From positions 1 through 64,000 of the forward strand of contig CAIJKV010000220.1 in the NCBI GenBank assembly GCA_903821335.1: DNA of 64,000 nt, written 5' to 3'. Made by a program: the position numbers and the translations under genes. This document shows positions 1-8,898 of the stretch, in pieces (the stretch's first letter is position 1; each line of letters starts with the position of its first letter). The notes under the pieces are model-generated. The model ran no database searches, was not told where the DNA came from, and was given only the letters and a program-made list of their open reading frames with translations. Origin of the DNA: an uncultured beta proteobacterium. GTDB taxonomy: Bacteria; Pseudomonadota; Gammaproteobacteria; Burkholderiales; Burkholderiaceae_B.

Positions 1-1512
1 CAGTGAATGGCTTGCCGGGTCAGCCCCCCGTGTCAGCATATGCAGGTCAACGCCCACTGTGCCTAGCCCATCGAGCAGGCTATCAATACCAAACGTGGCC
101 GCCAGCGCTTTGATCGCGACACCGGTTGCTTCGCCCCGCACAGCCAGCGCCCCGGAGCCCGTTTCCTGCGTGTCCAGCGCGAGGCTGGAACGCACACCAA
201 CCAGCCCGCCGAAAGTTGTGGCAACGCGTCGGGCTTCATCAATGACGAGGTCCAGGTCAACCAGCAGACGCTGGGGTTGCAATACGGCCTGCACGCTACC
301 CGTCACTGGAACATGCAGCAAACCTTTGGGCAACCCTGGATCGGCCGCGTTGATTTCGCCGTGCAGTGCCGTCAGGCTGACAGACGCCTCAGTAGGCTTG
401 ATTTCCAGTGGGGAGATCAGCAAGACTTTTGCCACGGTTGACCCACGCTTGTAGGCCGCGTCGACGCTGACCTCACTTGATCGCCAGGACTGTGGCGTGC
501 CGACAAAATCTTTGAGGCTCGCGCGCACGTCGATGGCGTTGGACCCGTCTACGCGCAATCGGCCCGTGGCGCGTGCCGCCTCAAAACGGGTCGGCGACAG
601 TGAGAACGCAGGAAGGTCCGCCGAGACTTCAAACGGTGCGCCATCGCGCGATCCCTTGGCCCGCAAGGCCAGGTTCTGGAGTGCAACACGTTCCTGCTCG
701 GGCTCGATAGTGAATGTCGGTATGGACAGCGTCGCCTCGAGATCCGCGAGGGGTTGGGGGCCCGCCAGGGTGCCCTGTGTCAGTACCACATTCGTCTCGG
801 TCAACGAGATTGCCTGGGCAACGGACTGCAGTTCAACACGCGTGCGCAGGACGAACTGAGCCTGCGCCTGCGGCGCGGTGGCGTCATACCGACCCGACAA
901 TGCCACGGCAAAAGGCCGGTCAAGTGCAATGCGACCCGTCGTCACGTCCAGTCCGGAAATGCGCCGTGACGGACCCGCTGACACCCCCCGTCGCTGGTCC
1001 AGCAGCCGGATCTGTGCGTCGCGGATCGTGAGCGAGGAAATATCAATCTGCACCGCACCCGAGCCACCCAAGGACCAGTCGTCGGTGTCAGACGCTGCCG
1101 TCACGACATTGACGGGCCTGAACAGGTCACTGATATTCAAGCGTCCGTCCCGGGTTCGCACAATTTGCATGTCCAGTCCACTCACAGTGATACCGTCGAT
1201 GACCAGGCGCCTGTGCAGCAGCGGCCAGAGCTCAAGCGCCACCCCTGCGCGCGTGACAGAGGCAAAGGGCTCGGTGCGACCTTTTTCTGAAAGTGACAGG
1301 CCCTGAACGGTCAGTGCAACCCTTGGGAAAACAGACAACTCAAGGTTGCCGTCGATCCGCAGGGTGCGGTCAAACTGCTCCAGGACCGCTGCCTGCAGCC
1401 GGCCCTTATACACAGTCTGATCAAAAGTCAGAACGAAAACGGCGACACCAGCCACTGCAAGCAGGGTGAGTGCGACCAGCGCGATCAGGATACGTTTAAG
1501 CCAGGTATTCAT
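1..1512 (-). CDS. AsmA family protein, N-terminal 504 residues (runs off left edge)
   Basis: Reading leftward from the ATG at 1512 the frame stays open for 504 codons to position 1, so the gene is cut by the window edge; this is why it is missing from the ORF track. The N-terminus has one membrane anchor (about residues 7-27, LIALVALTLLAVAGVAVFVL), followed by a long beta-rich stretch of the kind found in AsmA proteins, including a F-P-R-V type segment near residue 55 and repeated G-L-x-(V/L)-x strands. AsmA proteins are inner-membrane-anchored periplasmic proteins of the AsmA/TamB/VPS13-like group linked to envelope lipid handling. The function here is by family only. It is divergently transcribed from the VOC gene, with a gap of about 190 bp. 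The family call is fairly firm; the exact role is not. Confidence 0.8.
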   Translation of the reverse strand, partial: MNTWLKRILIALVALTLLAVAGVAVFVLTFDQTVYKGRLQAAVLEQFDRTLRIDGNLELSVFPRVALTVQGLSLSEKGRTEPFASVTRAGVALELWPLLHRRLVIDGITVSGLDMQIVRTRDGRLNISDLFRPVNVVTAASDTDDWSLGGSGAVQIDISSLTIRDAQIRLLDQRRGVSAGPSRRISGLDVTTGRIALDRPFAVALSGRYDATAPQAQAQFVLRTRVELQSVAQAISLTETNVVLTQGTLAGPQPLADLEATLSIPTFTIEPEQERVALQNLALRAKGSRDGAPFEVSADLPAFSLSPTRFEAARATGRLRVDGSNAIDVRASLKDFVGTPQSWRSSEVSVDAAYKRGSTVAKVLLISPLEIKPTEASVSLTALHGEINAADPGLPKGLLHVPVTGSVQAVLQPQRLLVDLDLVIDEARRVATTFGGLVGVRSSLALDTQETGSGALAVRGEATGVAIKALAATFGIDSLLDGLGTVGVDLHMLTRGADPASHSL

Positions 1513-1699
1513 GGAAAGATCATCAGGGAGTCGGGCGGACCGCCCGGTTGACATTGTAGGGCCCGCATTCTTGCCTGTCGCACTTGCGTGGCGGGTTTGT
1601 TATGCTGACCACGCCAGTCCATTGAACGCGCCTGTTGGCAAACCTTTAGGGCAGCTTTGTTAACGTGCGCGCTGATTGTTTTCAGCAGAAGGGCTACTT

Positions 1700-2080
1700 A
1701 TGAAAATTGATCGTCTCGACCATCTGGTTCTCACCGTCGCAAACATCGAGCGGACCTGCGAGTTCTATCATCGCGTCCTTGGTTTCGAGGTCATCACCTT
1801 CCAGGGCGGGCGCAAGGCGCTCGGCTTTGGTCAGCAGAAGATCAATCTGCACGAAGTGGGCAAGGAATTGGCACTCAGAGCGGTCGCGCCAACCGCCGGG
1901 TCCGGCGACCTTTGCCTGATTGCCTCGACCCCGATCGAGCAGGTCATCCGGGAACTCCAGGCCAACGATGTTGACATCGAGATTGGGCCGGTCCAACGTA
2001 CCGGTGCCACCGGCACCATCCTGTCGGTGTACCTGCGCGACCCCGACCAGAATCTCATCGAAATCTCCAATTACCTCTGA
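1700..2080 (+). CDS. VOC-family (glyoxalase/dioxygenase fold) protein, 126 aa
   Basis: This is a small single-domain vicinal-oxygen-chelate protein. It has the paired beta-alpha-beta-beta-beta layout: DHLVLTVANIERTCEFYHRVLG at the start and LRDPDQNLIEISN at the end, where the first His and last Glu are typical metal ligands. Its length matches the GLOD5 / STM3117-like VOC subgroup. The ATG at 1700 is preferred to the track start at 1676 because AGAAGG lies about 8 bases upstream and the domain begins straight after it. The substrate cannot be read from the sequence. It sits just upstream of the promoter of the E1/E2 catabolic operon but probably forms its own unit. Confidence 0.85.
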   Translation: MKIDRLDHLVLTVANIERTCEFYHRVLGFEVITFQGGRKALGFGQQKINLHEVGKELALRAVAPTAGSGDLCLIASTPIEQVIRELQANDVDIEIGPVQRTGATGTILSVYLRDPDQNLIEISNYL

Positions 2081-2122
2081 CCACGCGCCTGTCTCACTAG
2101 GGTTTTCCTTGGATTGAAGCGG

Positions 2123-2152
2123 TTGACAAAGACAAATTTGCCAACCTAATAT
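2123..2152 (+). promoter_or_regulatory. Putative sigma70 promoter of the E1/E2 catabolic operon
   Basis: A perfect -35 TTGACA (2123-2128) and a -10 TAATAT (2147-2152) are separated by 18 bp. They lie about 50 bp upstream of the first start codon, in a locally AT-rich stretch. A tandem TCATCAA repeat (2163-2176) lies just after the expected start site and could be a regulator contact. No adjacent regulator gene is obvious. Confidence 0.55.
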
Positions 2153-2203
2153 GACTGACGATTCATCAATCATCAATTATAAAAAAGCAAACGAGACCAA
2201 CGC

Positions 2204-3190
2204 ATGGGCAAACAAGCACCCACTGTCGACCTGCTGACCCTGTACAGGACGCTGCTGACCATTCGTGCGGTGGAAAACAGCCTGACGCGTCTGTTTGCCG
2301 ATGGCGAGGTGCCGGGCTTCATTCACCTGAGCATTGGGCAGGAAGCCGTCGCAGCAGGCGTATGCGCCGCCCTCGGCGACCAGGACACGCTTGCCACCAC
2401 GCACCGGGGGCATGGCCATGTACTGGCCCGTGGGCTGTCGCTTGACCATTTCTTCAGGGAAGTCATGGGTCGCTCGGGCGGTGTCTGCGCAGGCCGTGGC
2501 GGCTCAATGCACGTGGCGGACATGGATTTGGGCATTCTGGGTGCGAACGGGATCGTCGGTGCTGGCATCCCCATCGCGCTCGGCAGCGCGCTGGCCCACC
2601 AGATCAGGAAAACCGGCGCAGTCGCCGTCGCATTCTTTGGCGATGGAGCGATGGCGGAGGGCGTGCTGCACGAAACACTCAACATGGCGGCCCTTTGGCA
2701 TCTGCCACTCCTGATGGTGTGTGAAAACAATGGCTGGTCAGAGTTTTCCCCGACCAGTCAACAATTCGTGGCCTCGCTTGAAAAGCTTGCCGACACGTTC
2801 GGCATCGGGTATCAGCGCGTGGATGGCAACGACGTCGCTGCCGTGGCGCACGCGGCCGGCGCTTGCGTCAACACGCTGCGTCAGGCGGGCGGACCGCTGA
2901 TTCTTGAGTGCAGCACACAGCGCGTGCGGGGCCATTACGAAGGCGATCCACAAAAATATCGTCCAGCCGAAGAGCTCGCGGCCATGGACGCGAACGATCC
3001 GATCAAAAGGGCCGAGCAACAGCTTGCCACGATGAAGGTCAGTGCGGCGAAGCTGAAAAAAATCCGGCAAGAAGTAGACAGCGAAATCGCGTGCGCGATC
3101 GCGTCTGCCCGTGCCGATGCAGAGCCCACATATCCCGAAGCGCTCGCGGATGTGTACGCAAGCGCCTCGACGGCCAGGTCAATCTCATGA
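2204..3190 (+). CDS. TPP-dependent dehydrogenase E1 alpha subunit (acetoin dehydrogenase type)
   Basis: This 328-aa protein is the thiamine-diphosphate-binding alpha chain of a 2-oxoacid/acetoin dehydrogenase-type E1. The TPP/Mg motif runs from GDGAMAEG (about 146-153) to CENN (about 173-176). The HRGHG (68-72) and GRGGSMH (97-103) segments are typical of AcoA/PdhA chains. It is first in a plus-strand operon: its stop overlaps the E1 beta start (ATGA), then come a crotonase and E2. Known relatives cleave acetoin or oxidatively decarboxylate 2-oxoacids, passing the acyl group to lipoyl-E2. The substrate here is unproven; the crotonase in the cluster argues for something other than plain acetoin. 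The assignment to E1 alpha is firm. Confidence 0.9.
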   Translation: MGKQAPTVDLLTLYRTLLTIRAVENSLTRLFADGEVPGFIHLSIGQEAVAAGVCAALGDQDTLATTHRGHGHVLARGLSLDHFFREVMGRSGGVCAGRGGSMHVADMDLGILGANGIVGAGIPIALGSALAHQIRKTGAVAVAFFGDGAMAEGVLHETLNMAALWHLPLLMVCENNGWSEFSPTSQQFVASLEKLADTFGIGYQRVDGNDVAAVAHAAGACVNTLRQAGGPLILECSTQRVRGHYEGDPQKYRPAEELAAMDANDPIKRAEQQLATMKVSAAKLKKIRQEVDSEIACAIASARADAEPTYPEALADVYASASTARSIS

Positions 3191-4158
3191 CTGAAATGAA
3201 ATACACCCAGGCGATCAATACAGCACTTGCCGATGCCATGCGGGCTGACGAGACCGTCATTGTGTTTGGCGAAGATATCGCCGCCGCGGGTGGTTCCTTC
3301 AAGGCCACACGGGGTTTGCTCGATGCCTTTGGCCAAGCGCGCGTGCGTGACACGCCGATCTCCGAGGCAAGCATCGTCGCGATGGCGGTAGGAGCCTCCA
3401 TGACGGGACTCAAGCCCGTGGTTGAAATCATGTTCATGGATTTCATCACGCTGGCCATGGACGCGCTGGTCAACCAGGCGGCCAAGGCACACTTCATGTT
3501 TGGTGGACGCGCCAGCGTCCCGATGGTGCTGCGTACGCCGCATGGTGGTGGCCTGAACGCGGGACCACAGCATTCGCAGTGCCTGGAAGCCTGGCTGGCC
3601 CACGTCCCCGGCCTGAAAGTAGTCTGCCCGAGCAACCCCAACGATGCCTATGGCTTATTGCGTGCGGCCATCGATGATCCAAATCCCGTGGTGTTCATCG
3701 AACACAAAGGGATGTACGGACTCAAGGGCGAGGTCGATACCTCCGTGCCTGTTAACTTGGGTCAGGCAAAAATAGTTCGCCCCGGCAAAGACGTCACCAT
3801 CGTCACCTATGGGGCGACGGTCCACACCTCGCTCAAGGCTGCGCAAAAATTGGCCAGTACAGGTATCGATGTGGAAGTTCTGGACCTCAGGACACTGCAA
3901 CCCTGGGATGCATACGCGGTTTTCGAATCCGTGTCGCGCACCCATCGCCTGGTCATCGTGCATGAGGCCGTCGTTGCCTTCGGTATTGGCGCTGAAATCG
4001 CAGCGCGCGTGGCCGACGAAGCGTTCGACGAACTCGACGCCCCGATCCTGCGCGTGGGCGCGCCTTTCATGCCCGTGCCCTTCGCCCGGTCACTCGAGTC
4101 GCACTACATGGTCAGTGTCGACCGTATCTGCGATGCCATCCAGAAATCCGTAGCCTGA
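3187..4158 (+). CDS. TPP-dependent dehydrogenase E1 beta subunit (acetoin dehydrogenase type)
   Basis: This is the 323-aa partner of the preceding alpha chain. It shows the transketolase-like pyrimidine-binding domain (VIVFGEDIAAAGG; DTPISEASIVAMAVGAS) and the C-terminal transketolase domain (VTIVTYGATVHTSLKAA; HRLVIVHEAVV). The ATG at 3187 overlaps the alpha stop, so the two chains are translationally coupled, as expected for an alpha2beta2 E1. The track ORF starting at 2908 is an out-of-frame extension through the alpha gene and should be ignored. Length and motifs match AcoB/PdhB-type proteins. Confidence 0.9.
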   Translation: MTEMKYTQAINTALADAMRADETVIVFGEDIAAAGGSFKATRGLLDAFGQARVRDTPISEASIVAMAVGASMTGLKPVVEIMFMDFITLAMDALVNQAAKAHFMFGGRASVPMVLRTPHGGGLNAGPQHSQCLEAWLAHVPGLKVVCPSNPNDAYGLLRAAIDDPNPVVFIEHKGMYGLKGEVDTSVPVNLGQAKIVRPGKDVTIVTYGATVHTSLKAAQKLASTGIDVEVLDLRTLQPWDAYAVFESVSRTHRLVIVHEAVVAFGIGAEIAARVADEAFDELDAPILRVGAPFMPVPFARSLESHYMVSVDRICDAIQKSVA

Positions 4159-4170
4159 CAGGAACCATTC

Positions 4171-4959
4171 ATGAGCGACGACCATGCAGTATTGATTGAA
4201 CGCCGGGGCGCGACGGGCCTGCTGACCATCAACCGTCCAAAAACACTGAATGCGCTGGATATTCCAACGCTGCTGGCGCTTGAAAGCGGGCTGACCGAGC
4301 TTGAGCGGGATGCGAGCGTGCGCGTGATCGTCGTGACAGGCGCCGGGGAACGCGCCTTTGTTGCCGGTGGCGACATTGCCGACCTCGAGAGCAGACAGGG
4401 CCTGGCGCATTATCAGGAATTTGCTGAAGTGATCCACCGTGTATTTCGACGCTTCGAGGACTCCGACAAACCGACCATCGCCGCCGTCAATGGCTGGGCA
4501 CTCGGCGGTGGAACCGAACTGATCCTGACGCTCGACATCCGGATTGTTTCGGAAAAGGCCAAGCTGGGTTTGCCGGAAATCACACTGGGCATGTTTCCTG
4601 GTGCCGGCGGCTCGCAGCGCCTGATCAGGCAGATCCCGCTGTGCAGGGCAAAAGAACTGATGTTTACCGGCGACACGATCACTGCGGCCGAAGCCGTCGC
4701 GCTCGGGTTGTGCAACAGGTCCGTTGCGCCCGAATCGCTGATGCAGGAAGTCATGGCACTGGCGGAAAAAATCGCCACAAAATCGCCGCTTACGCTCAAA
4801 TTGCTCAAACGCAATCTCAGGCAAGGCCAGGACATGGCACTGAGCCCGGCGCTCGCGCACGAGCAAGCCGTCATTAGCCTGGTGCTTGACTCAACCGACG
4901 CGCACGAAGGATGCCGCGCGTTCCTTGAAAAGCGCAGTCCCGCTTTCCAGGGCATCTGA
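4171..4959 (+). CDS. Enoyl-CoA hydratase/isomerase (crotonase) family protein, 262 aa
   Basis: This is a crotonase-fold protein of usual length. The oxyanion-hole region reads AFVAGGDIADLE. The two glutamates used by hydratases are both present, in WALGGGTELIL and LPEITLGMFPGAGGSQRL. That favours true hydratase/hydro-lyase chemistry rather than a hydrolase or isomerase variant. It lies between E1 beta (12-nt gap) and E2 (1-nt gap), an unusual place inside an E1/E2 operon, so it probably acts on a CoA ester made in the same pathway. The substrate is unknown. Confidence 0.88.
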   Translation: MSDDHAVLIERRGATGLLTINRPKTLNALDIPTLLALESGLTELERDASVRVIVVTGAGERAFVAGGDIADLESRQGLAHYQEFAEVIHRVFRRFEDSDKPTIAAVNGWALGGGTELILTLDIRIVSEKAKLGLPEITLGMFPGAGGSQRLIRQIPLCRAKELMFTGDTITAAEAVALGLCNRSVAPESLMQEVMALAEKIATKSPLTLKLLKRNLRQGQDMALSPALAHEQAVISLVLDSTDAHEGCRAFLEKRSPAFQGI

Positions 4960-4960
4960 C

Positions 4961-6196
4961 GTGCAACGGGAACTGCTGATGCCCAAGCTGGGGCTGACCA
5001 TGACCGAAGGATCCGTTGCGCAATGGTCAGTCGGCGCGGGCGAACCTTTCCAATCAGGCCAGGCTTTGTATGTCGTCGAAACTGACAAGGTTGCCACTGA
5101 AATCGCGGCCGACCATGACGGCACGCTGATTGAAATCATCGTGCAAGTAGGCGACATGGTGCCAGTGGGCACGGTGATCGGCTACTGGGATGACGGCGGC
5201 CCGGCCGTTCAGGCGACGGCGATTCAAGCGACAGCAACACCAGCGACAGCAACTCCAGCGGCCGCAACACCAGCAACGGCAGCGAAAGTCGGGGACCGGA
5301 TTGTTGCCTCACCCTTTGCCAGGCACCTGGCCGGGCAAAGCGGCCTGGACCTGGCGAGTCTCGCGGGCAGCGGGCCGGGCGGACGCGTCGTGGCGCGCGA
5401 CGTGCTGGCGGCTGGCATGACACGCCAAAAAGAGAGCACCACGGTAAACCAAGCGGCGCTGCAGCCAGCCTTGCAACCCGCGGCACAACCAGGCATGCAG
5501 CCCGAGCTGCCCTATCAAGTCATCGCGCCAACCACACGACAGGCCACCATCGCCAGGCGACTGACGCGTGGCAAGCAGGACACTCCGCATTTTTATCTGG
5601 CACTTGAGGCCGAGGTCTCTTCGCTGACGGCACTGCGCAAGGAAGTCAACGAGGCGGACTTGGGCATTCGACTGACCCTGAATCACTTCATCGTCAAGGC
5701 CGTCGTGATGGCGTTGCTTGTTCACCCGGAACTCAATCGCGCCTGGTCGGACGCAGGCATCCTGGCTTTCCGGCAAATCGATGTTGGGGTGGCGATCGAC
5801 ACGGCCAATGGATTGCAGGCCCCCGCCCTGACCAACACGGGCGGCCTGCCAATCAAGGCACTGGCTGACCGCCTGACACGGCTCGCCGAGCGCGCGCGGG
5901 CCGGCGCGCTGACCGCCAACGATATGGGCATGCCTGCGATCACGGTATCGAATGCAGGCATGCACCACGTCACCTACATGACTTCCATCATCAATCCGGG
6001 TCAGTCGATGATTTTGGGCGTGGGCAGCATCAAGGGCGTGTTTCGTCCCGACCCGCACGGCCAGCCGGAACTGCGGCAAGAACTCGGACTGGTGCTGTCA
6101 GCCGATCATCGCATCATGGATGGCGTGGCAGCGCTGAAGTTCCTGAACACGATCATTCATTACCTTGAACATCCCGCCCAGTTGCTTTTGCACTAA
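4961..6196 (+). CDS. Dihydrolipoyl acyltransferase (E2) of the 2-oxoacid/acetoin dehydrogenase complex
   Basis: The domain order is a lipoyl domain (about 4-78, with ETDKVA giving lipoyl-Lys43), an Ala/Thr/Gln-rich linker, a peripheral E1/E3-binding domain (about 112-152, ASPFARHLAGQSGLDL...GRVVARDVL), a second Ala/Gln linker, and a catalytic domain ending in the HRIMDG acyltransferase motif (His about 383). The GTG at 4961 is chosen because it gives the usual short lead before MPKLG and sits 1 nt after the crotonase stop; the ATG at 4979 is the alternative. The track start at 4886 overlaps the crotonase gene and is unlikely. No E3 gene is present nearby, so lipoamide dehydrogenase must be shared with another complex. 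Confidence 0.9.
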   Translation: MQRELLMPKLGLTMTEGSVAQWSVGAGEPFQSGQALYVVETDKVATEIAADHDGTLIEIIVQVGDMVPVGTVIGYWDDGGPAVQATAIQATATPATATPAAATPATAAKVGDRIVASPFARHLAGQSGLDLASLAGSGPGGRVVARDVLAAGMTRQKESTTVNQAALQPALQPAAQPGMQPELPYQVIAPTTRQATIARRLTRGKQDTPHFYLALEAEVSSLTALRKEVNEADLGIRLTLNHFIVKAVVMALLVHPELNRAWSDAGILAFRQIDVGVAIDTANGLQAPALTNTGGLPIKALADRLTRLAERARAGALTANDMGMPAITVSNAGMHHVTYMTSIINPGQSMILGVGSIKGVFRPDPHGQPELRQELGLVLSADHRIMDGVAALKFLNTIIHYLEHPAQLLLH

Positions 6197-6250
6197 GGCG
6201 GATATGGAAACGTCCACACAATCGCCAGGAACATTCAAAGAGGTGCCTTG

Positions 6251-7621
6251 ATGACTGTCACACAATCGCTCGCAACCTTTATCGTGAGCCTCAATCAGCC
6301 TGCCAATATCCCGCAGCAAGTCAGGGAGAAAGCCAAGCTGTGTCTGATGAATGGCTACGGCATCGCGCTGGCCTGTTTTGACACGCCCTACGCCGCAGTG
6401 GCCGCGACAGCCGCCCTCGCGATCGATGGCGAGCAACCTCTTGGCGCAACCCTGTTGTCAGATGGCAGGAAAACTTCCATGCTGGGTGCGACGCTGGCCA
6501 ACGGCGCCCTGTTTCATGGTCGCGCCCAGGAAGACGCCTGCGGTGCTGCGCACCTGGGTGCGATTCTGATTCCGTTACTGACGGCTGCAGTGGAGTCCGG
6601 TCACATGCCGATCGACAGGATGCTGCCCGCCCTGATCGCGGGCTACGAAGCCGGCGGCCTGCTCGAAACAAACTATGCGCCAGCCACCACCCCAGTCGGT
6701 TTGCGGGCGTCGGCGCTCTACGGCGCGATCGCCGCAGCCGCCAGCGCGTCGTTCGCACTGCACCTCACGGTGGCACAAACAGCGGCTGCGCTGGCCAATG
6801 CAGCGTCGTTTGCGGGAGGCGTGCTGCAATCCTTTGAAGATGGCACCGATGAGTGGCGCTATCAGTTGGGCATCGCCGCACGCAATGGCTGGGTCGCGGC
6901 CGAACTGGCCCGGGCGGGTTCGGTGTCTGCGCCGTGCGCCTTCGAAGGCGGCAATGGCTTTGTGCGTGCCTACGCCAGGCAAGACTGCGACGTCCAGGCA
7001 CTCACCAGCCAGATTGGCAAGACCTGGTTTATCAACAGAGTGGTGTTCAAGCCCTACCCGGTCTGCGCGTTCAACCAGTCGCCAGTGACTGCCGCGCTCA
7101 GGCTGCGCGCACGCCTGAACGGCAAGCTGCCCGCGCAGATCCAGGTGCGCATGAATCCCTATGAGACCGGCTACGCCGGCATGAATAGCCGCGGACCGTT
7201 TCACTCGGTGTCGGGCACACTCATGAGCATCCCGTTCTGCATCGCCAACACACTGATATATGGCCCGCCCACCATGAAAAAAATGATGGTGTTTGACGAC
7301 CCCGCCATCCAGCAACTGGTGGACCGCATCGCCTTGGTGCCTGACGCTGGCGTGCAGCGGCTGTGCTGTGAAATCGATGTGCAGTTCGACGACGGCTCGG
7401 CCGCGTTAACTGAATCATTGCAGATGACGATCGCCGACTACAACTACAGTCGTGACACGCTGCGTGATCTGATCCTGCGTGTCTGCGCCGAGGTAGGGGT
7501 CGGACCTGCTGCCTGCACGGCAATTGAACAATTCGTCGACCATCCGGCTCAGGTCGGGCTCCAGACTGTCCTGGACTGCTTCGCGCAATTGCGCCTGCAG
7601 TGCGCACACGCATCACTTTAA
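6251..7621 (+). CDS. MmgE/PrpD family protein, 456 aa
   Basis: This is a full-length MmgE/PrpD-fold protein, the group containing 2-methylcitrate dehydratase, cis-aconitate decarboxylase and iminodisuccinate epimerase. The N-terminal helical domain (LATFIVSLNQP...VREKAKLCLMNGYG) and the FHGRAQEDACGAAHLGA segment match the family. The second half has the typical FKPYPVCAFNQSPV block. An AGAGG ribosome site lies 7 bases before the ATG at 6251. Family members act on small poly-acid substrates by dehydration, decarboxylation or epimerisation; which applies here cannot be told. It sits between E2 and the acyl-CoA dehydrogenase, clearly in the same operon. Confidence 0.85.
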   Translation: MTVTQSLATFIVSLNQPANIPQQVREKAKLCLMNGYGIALACFDTPYAAVAATAALAIDGEQPLGATLLSDGRKTSMLGATLANGALFHGRAQEDACGAAHLGAILIPLLTAAVESGHMPIDRMLPALIAGYEAGGLLETNYAPATTPVGLRASALYGAIAAAASASFALHLTVAQTAAALANAASFAGGVLQSFEDGTDEWRYQLGIAARNGWVAAELARAGSVSAPCAFEGGNGFVRAYARQDCDVQALTSQIGKTWFINRVVFKPYPVCAFNQSPVTAALRLRARLNGKLPAQIQVRMNPYETGYAGMNSRGPFHSVSGTLMSIPFCIANTLIYGPPTMKKMMVFDDPAIQQLVDRIALVPDAGVQRLCCEIDVQFDDGSAALTESLQMTIADYNYSRDTLRDLILRVCAEVGVGPAACTAIEQFVDHPAQVGLQTVLDCFAQLRLQCAHASL

Positions 7622-7634
7622 AAGGCGACCCGGC

Positions 7635-8807
7635 ATGAACTTTGCATTCACAGACGAACAACGCATGATTGCGTCGTCGGCACGCCAGCTTGGCGAGCGT
7701 TTTGGTCTGGATTACTGGCGCAAGATCGATGCCAGCAAACAGTTTCCCGCTGAAATCTGGAAGGAAATCTGTACAGCTGGCTTATGTGGTGTCGCCTTGC
7801 CAGCCGAACATGGCGGGTCAGGACTTGGCATGGTCGAAATGGCGCTCATCGTCGAGAACCTGGCCGCTGCCGGCGCCGGGTCGACGATCGGCCAGATGTT
7901 CATGATCAATCCAATTTTTGGCGGTGTGTCGATCAGCAAGTTCGGCACCCCCGCGATGCAGCGCGACTGGCTGCCCAAGCTGATTTCCGGCGAGATGAAC
8001 TTTTGCATGGCGCTCACCGAACCCGACGCCGGCACCAACACACTGGAAATCCGCAGCTTCGCCAAAGAGCATGGCGACGGCTGGCTGCTCAATGGTCGCA
8101 AGATCTGGATCACCGCAGTCGATACTGCCGACAAAATGCTGGTCATCGCAAGGACCAAGAAACTGGAAGACTCGCGTTCGCGCAGCGACGGACTATCCAT
8201 GTTCATGATCGATGCCAAGCGCGACGGGCTGACGTATTCACCCATCGACAAGCTCGGCACCAATACGCTCACCTCGAGCTCAGTGTTTTTCGACGATGTC
8301 GAGATTCGCGCGGATGAATTGATCGGCACGCTCAATGGTGGCTGGCGCGAACTGCTTGACGTACTGAACACCGAACGCATTGTCACCACCGCCGGCCTGA
8401 CCGGAACAAGTGAACTGGCACTCAAACTGGCGGTCGACTATGCGCTCGACCGGAAAATCTATGGCGACCGTCCGATCGCCAGCTACCAGGGACTGCAATT
8501 CCCGCTTGCACAATGCTATGCGGAAAATGAAGCCGCACGCCTGCTGAACTACAAGGCTGCCTCGAATTTCGACCTGGGCCTGCCCTACGGCAGCGAGGCA
8601 AACGCCGCTAAACTGCTTGCGGCTCAGGCCACCGCCCGGACAACCGAGCGTGCCATGCAAACGATGGGCGGCATGGGGTTTTCCAAGGAATACCATGTCG
8701 AACGCCTTTGGAGAGACTGCCGGTTGTTCAGATTTGCCCCCATATCAGAAGAAATGATTTTGAATTACATTGCCATGCATGACTTGGGTATGCCAAAGTC
8801 TTATTGA
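7635..8807 (+). CDS. Acyl-CoA dehydrogenase family protein, 390 aa
   Basis: This is an FAD-dependent acyl-CoA dehydrogenase of usual length with the N-terminal helical domain, the middle beta domain (FCMALTEPDAGTNT; WLLNGRKIWIT) and the C-terminal helical domain (QTMGGMGFSKEYHVERLWRDCR). At the site where medium- and short-chain enzymes carry their catalytic Glu (YEGT), this protein reads FAPISEEM, so that Glu is absent. A Glu at position 247 (LNTERIV) aligns with the base used by isovaleryl-CoA and long-chain dehydrogenases. That suggests a branched or bulky acyl-CoA substrate, but this is inference from memory of the family. The ATG at 7635 is 13 bases after the PrpD stop; the track start is too early. 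Confidence 0.88.
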   Translation: MNFAFTDEQRMIASSARQLGERFGLDYWRKIDASKQFPAEIWKEICTAGLCGVALPAEHGGSGLGMVEMALIVENLAAAGAGSTIGQMFMINPIFGGVSISKFGTPAMQRDWLPKLISGEMNFCMALTEPDAGTNTLEIRSFAKEHGDGWLLNGRKIWITAVDTADKMLVIARTKKLEDSRSRSDGLSMFMIDAKRDGLTYSPIDKLGTNTLTSSSVFFDDVEIRADELIGTLNGGWRELLDVLNTERIVTTAGLTGTSELALKLAVDYALDRKIYGDRPIASYQGLQFPLAQCYAENEAARLLNYKAASNFDLGLPYGSEANAAKLLAAQATARTTERAMQTMGGMGFSKEYHVERLWRDCRLFRFAPISEEMILNYIAMHDLGMPKSY

Positions 8808-8898
8808 TTTTCCATTACAGTAAAACCTCAGAGTAAAAAACGTCCGAAGAGGCGTTTCCCTCGGCCAATCTGGCTGAACAGACACACGGAGACAAACC

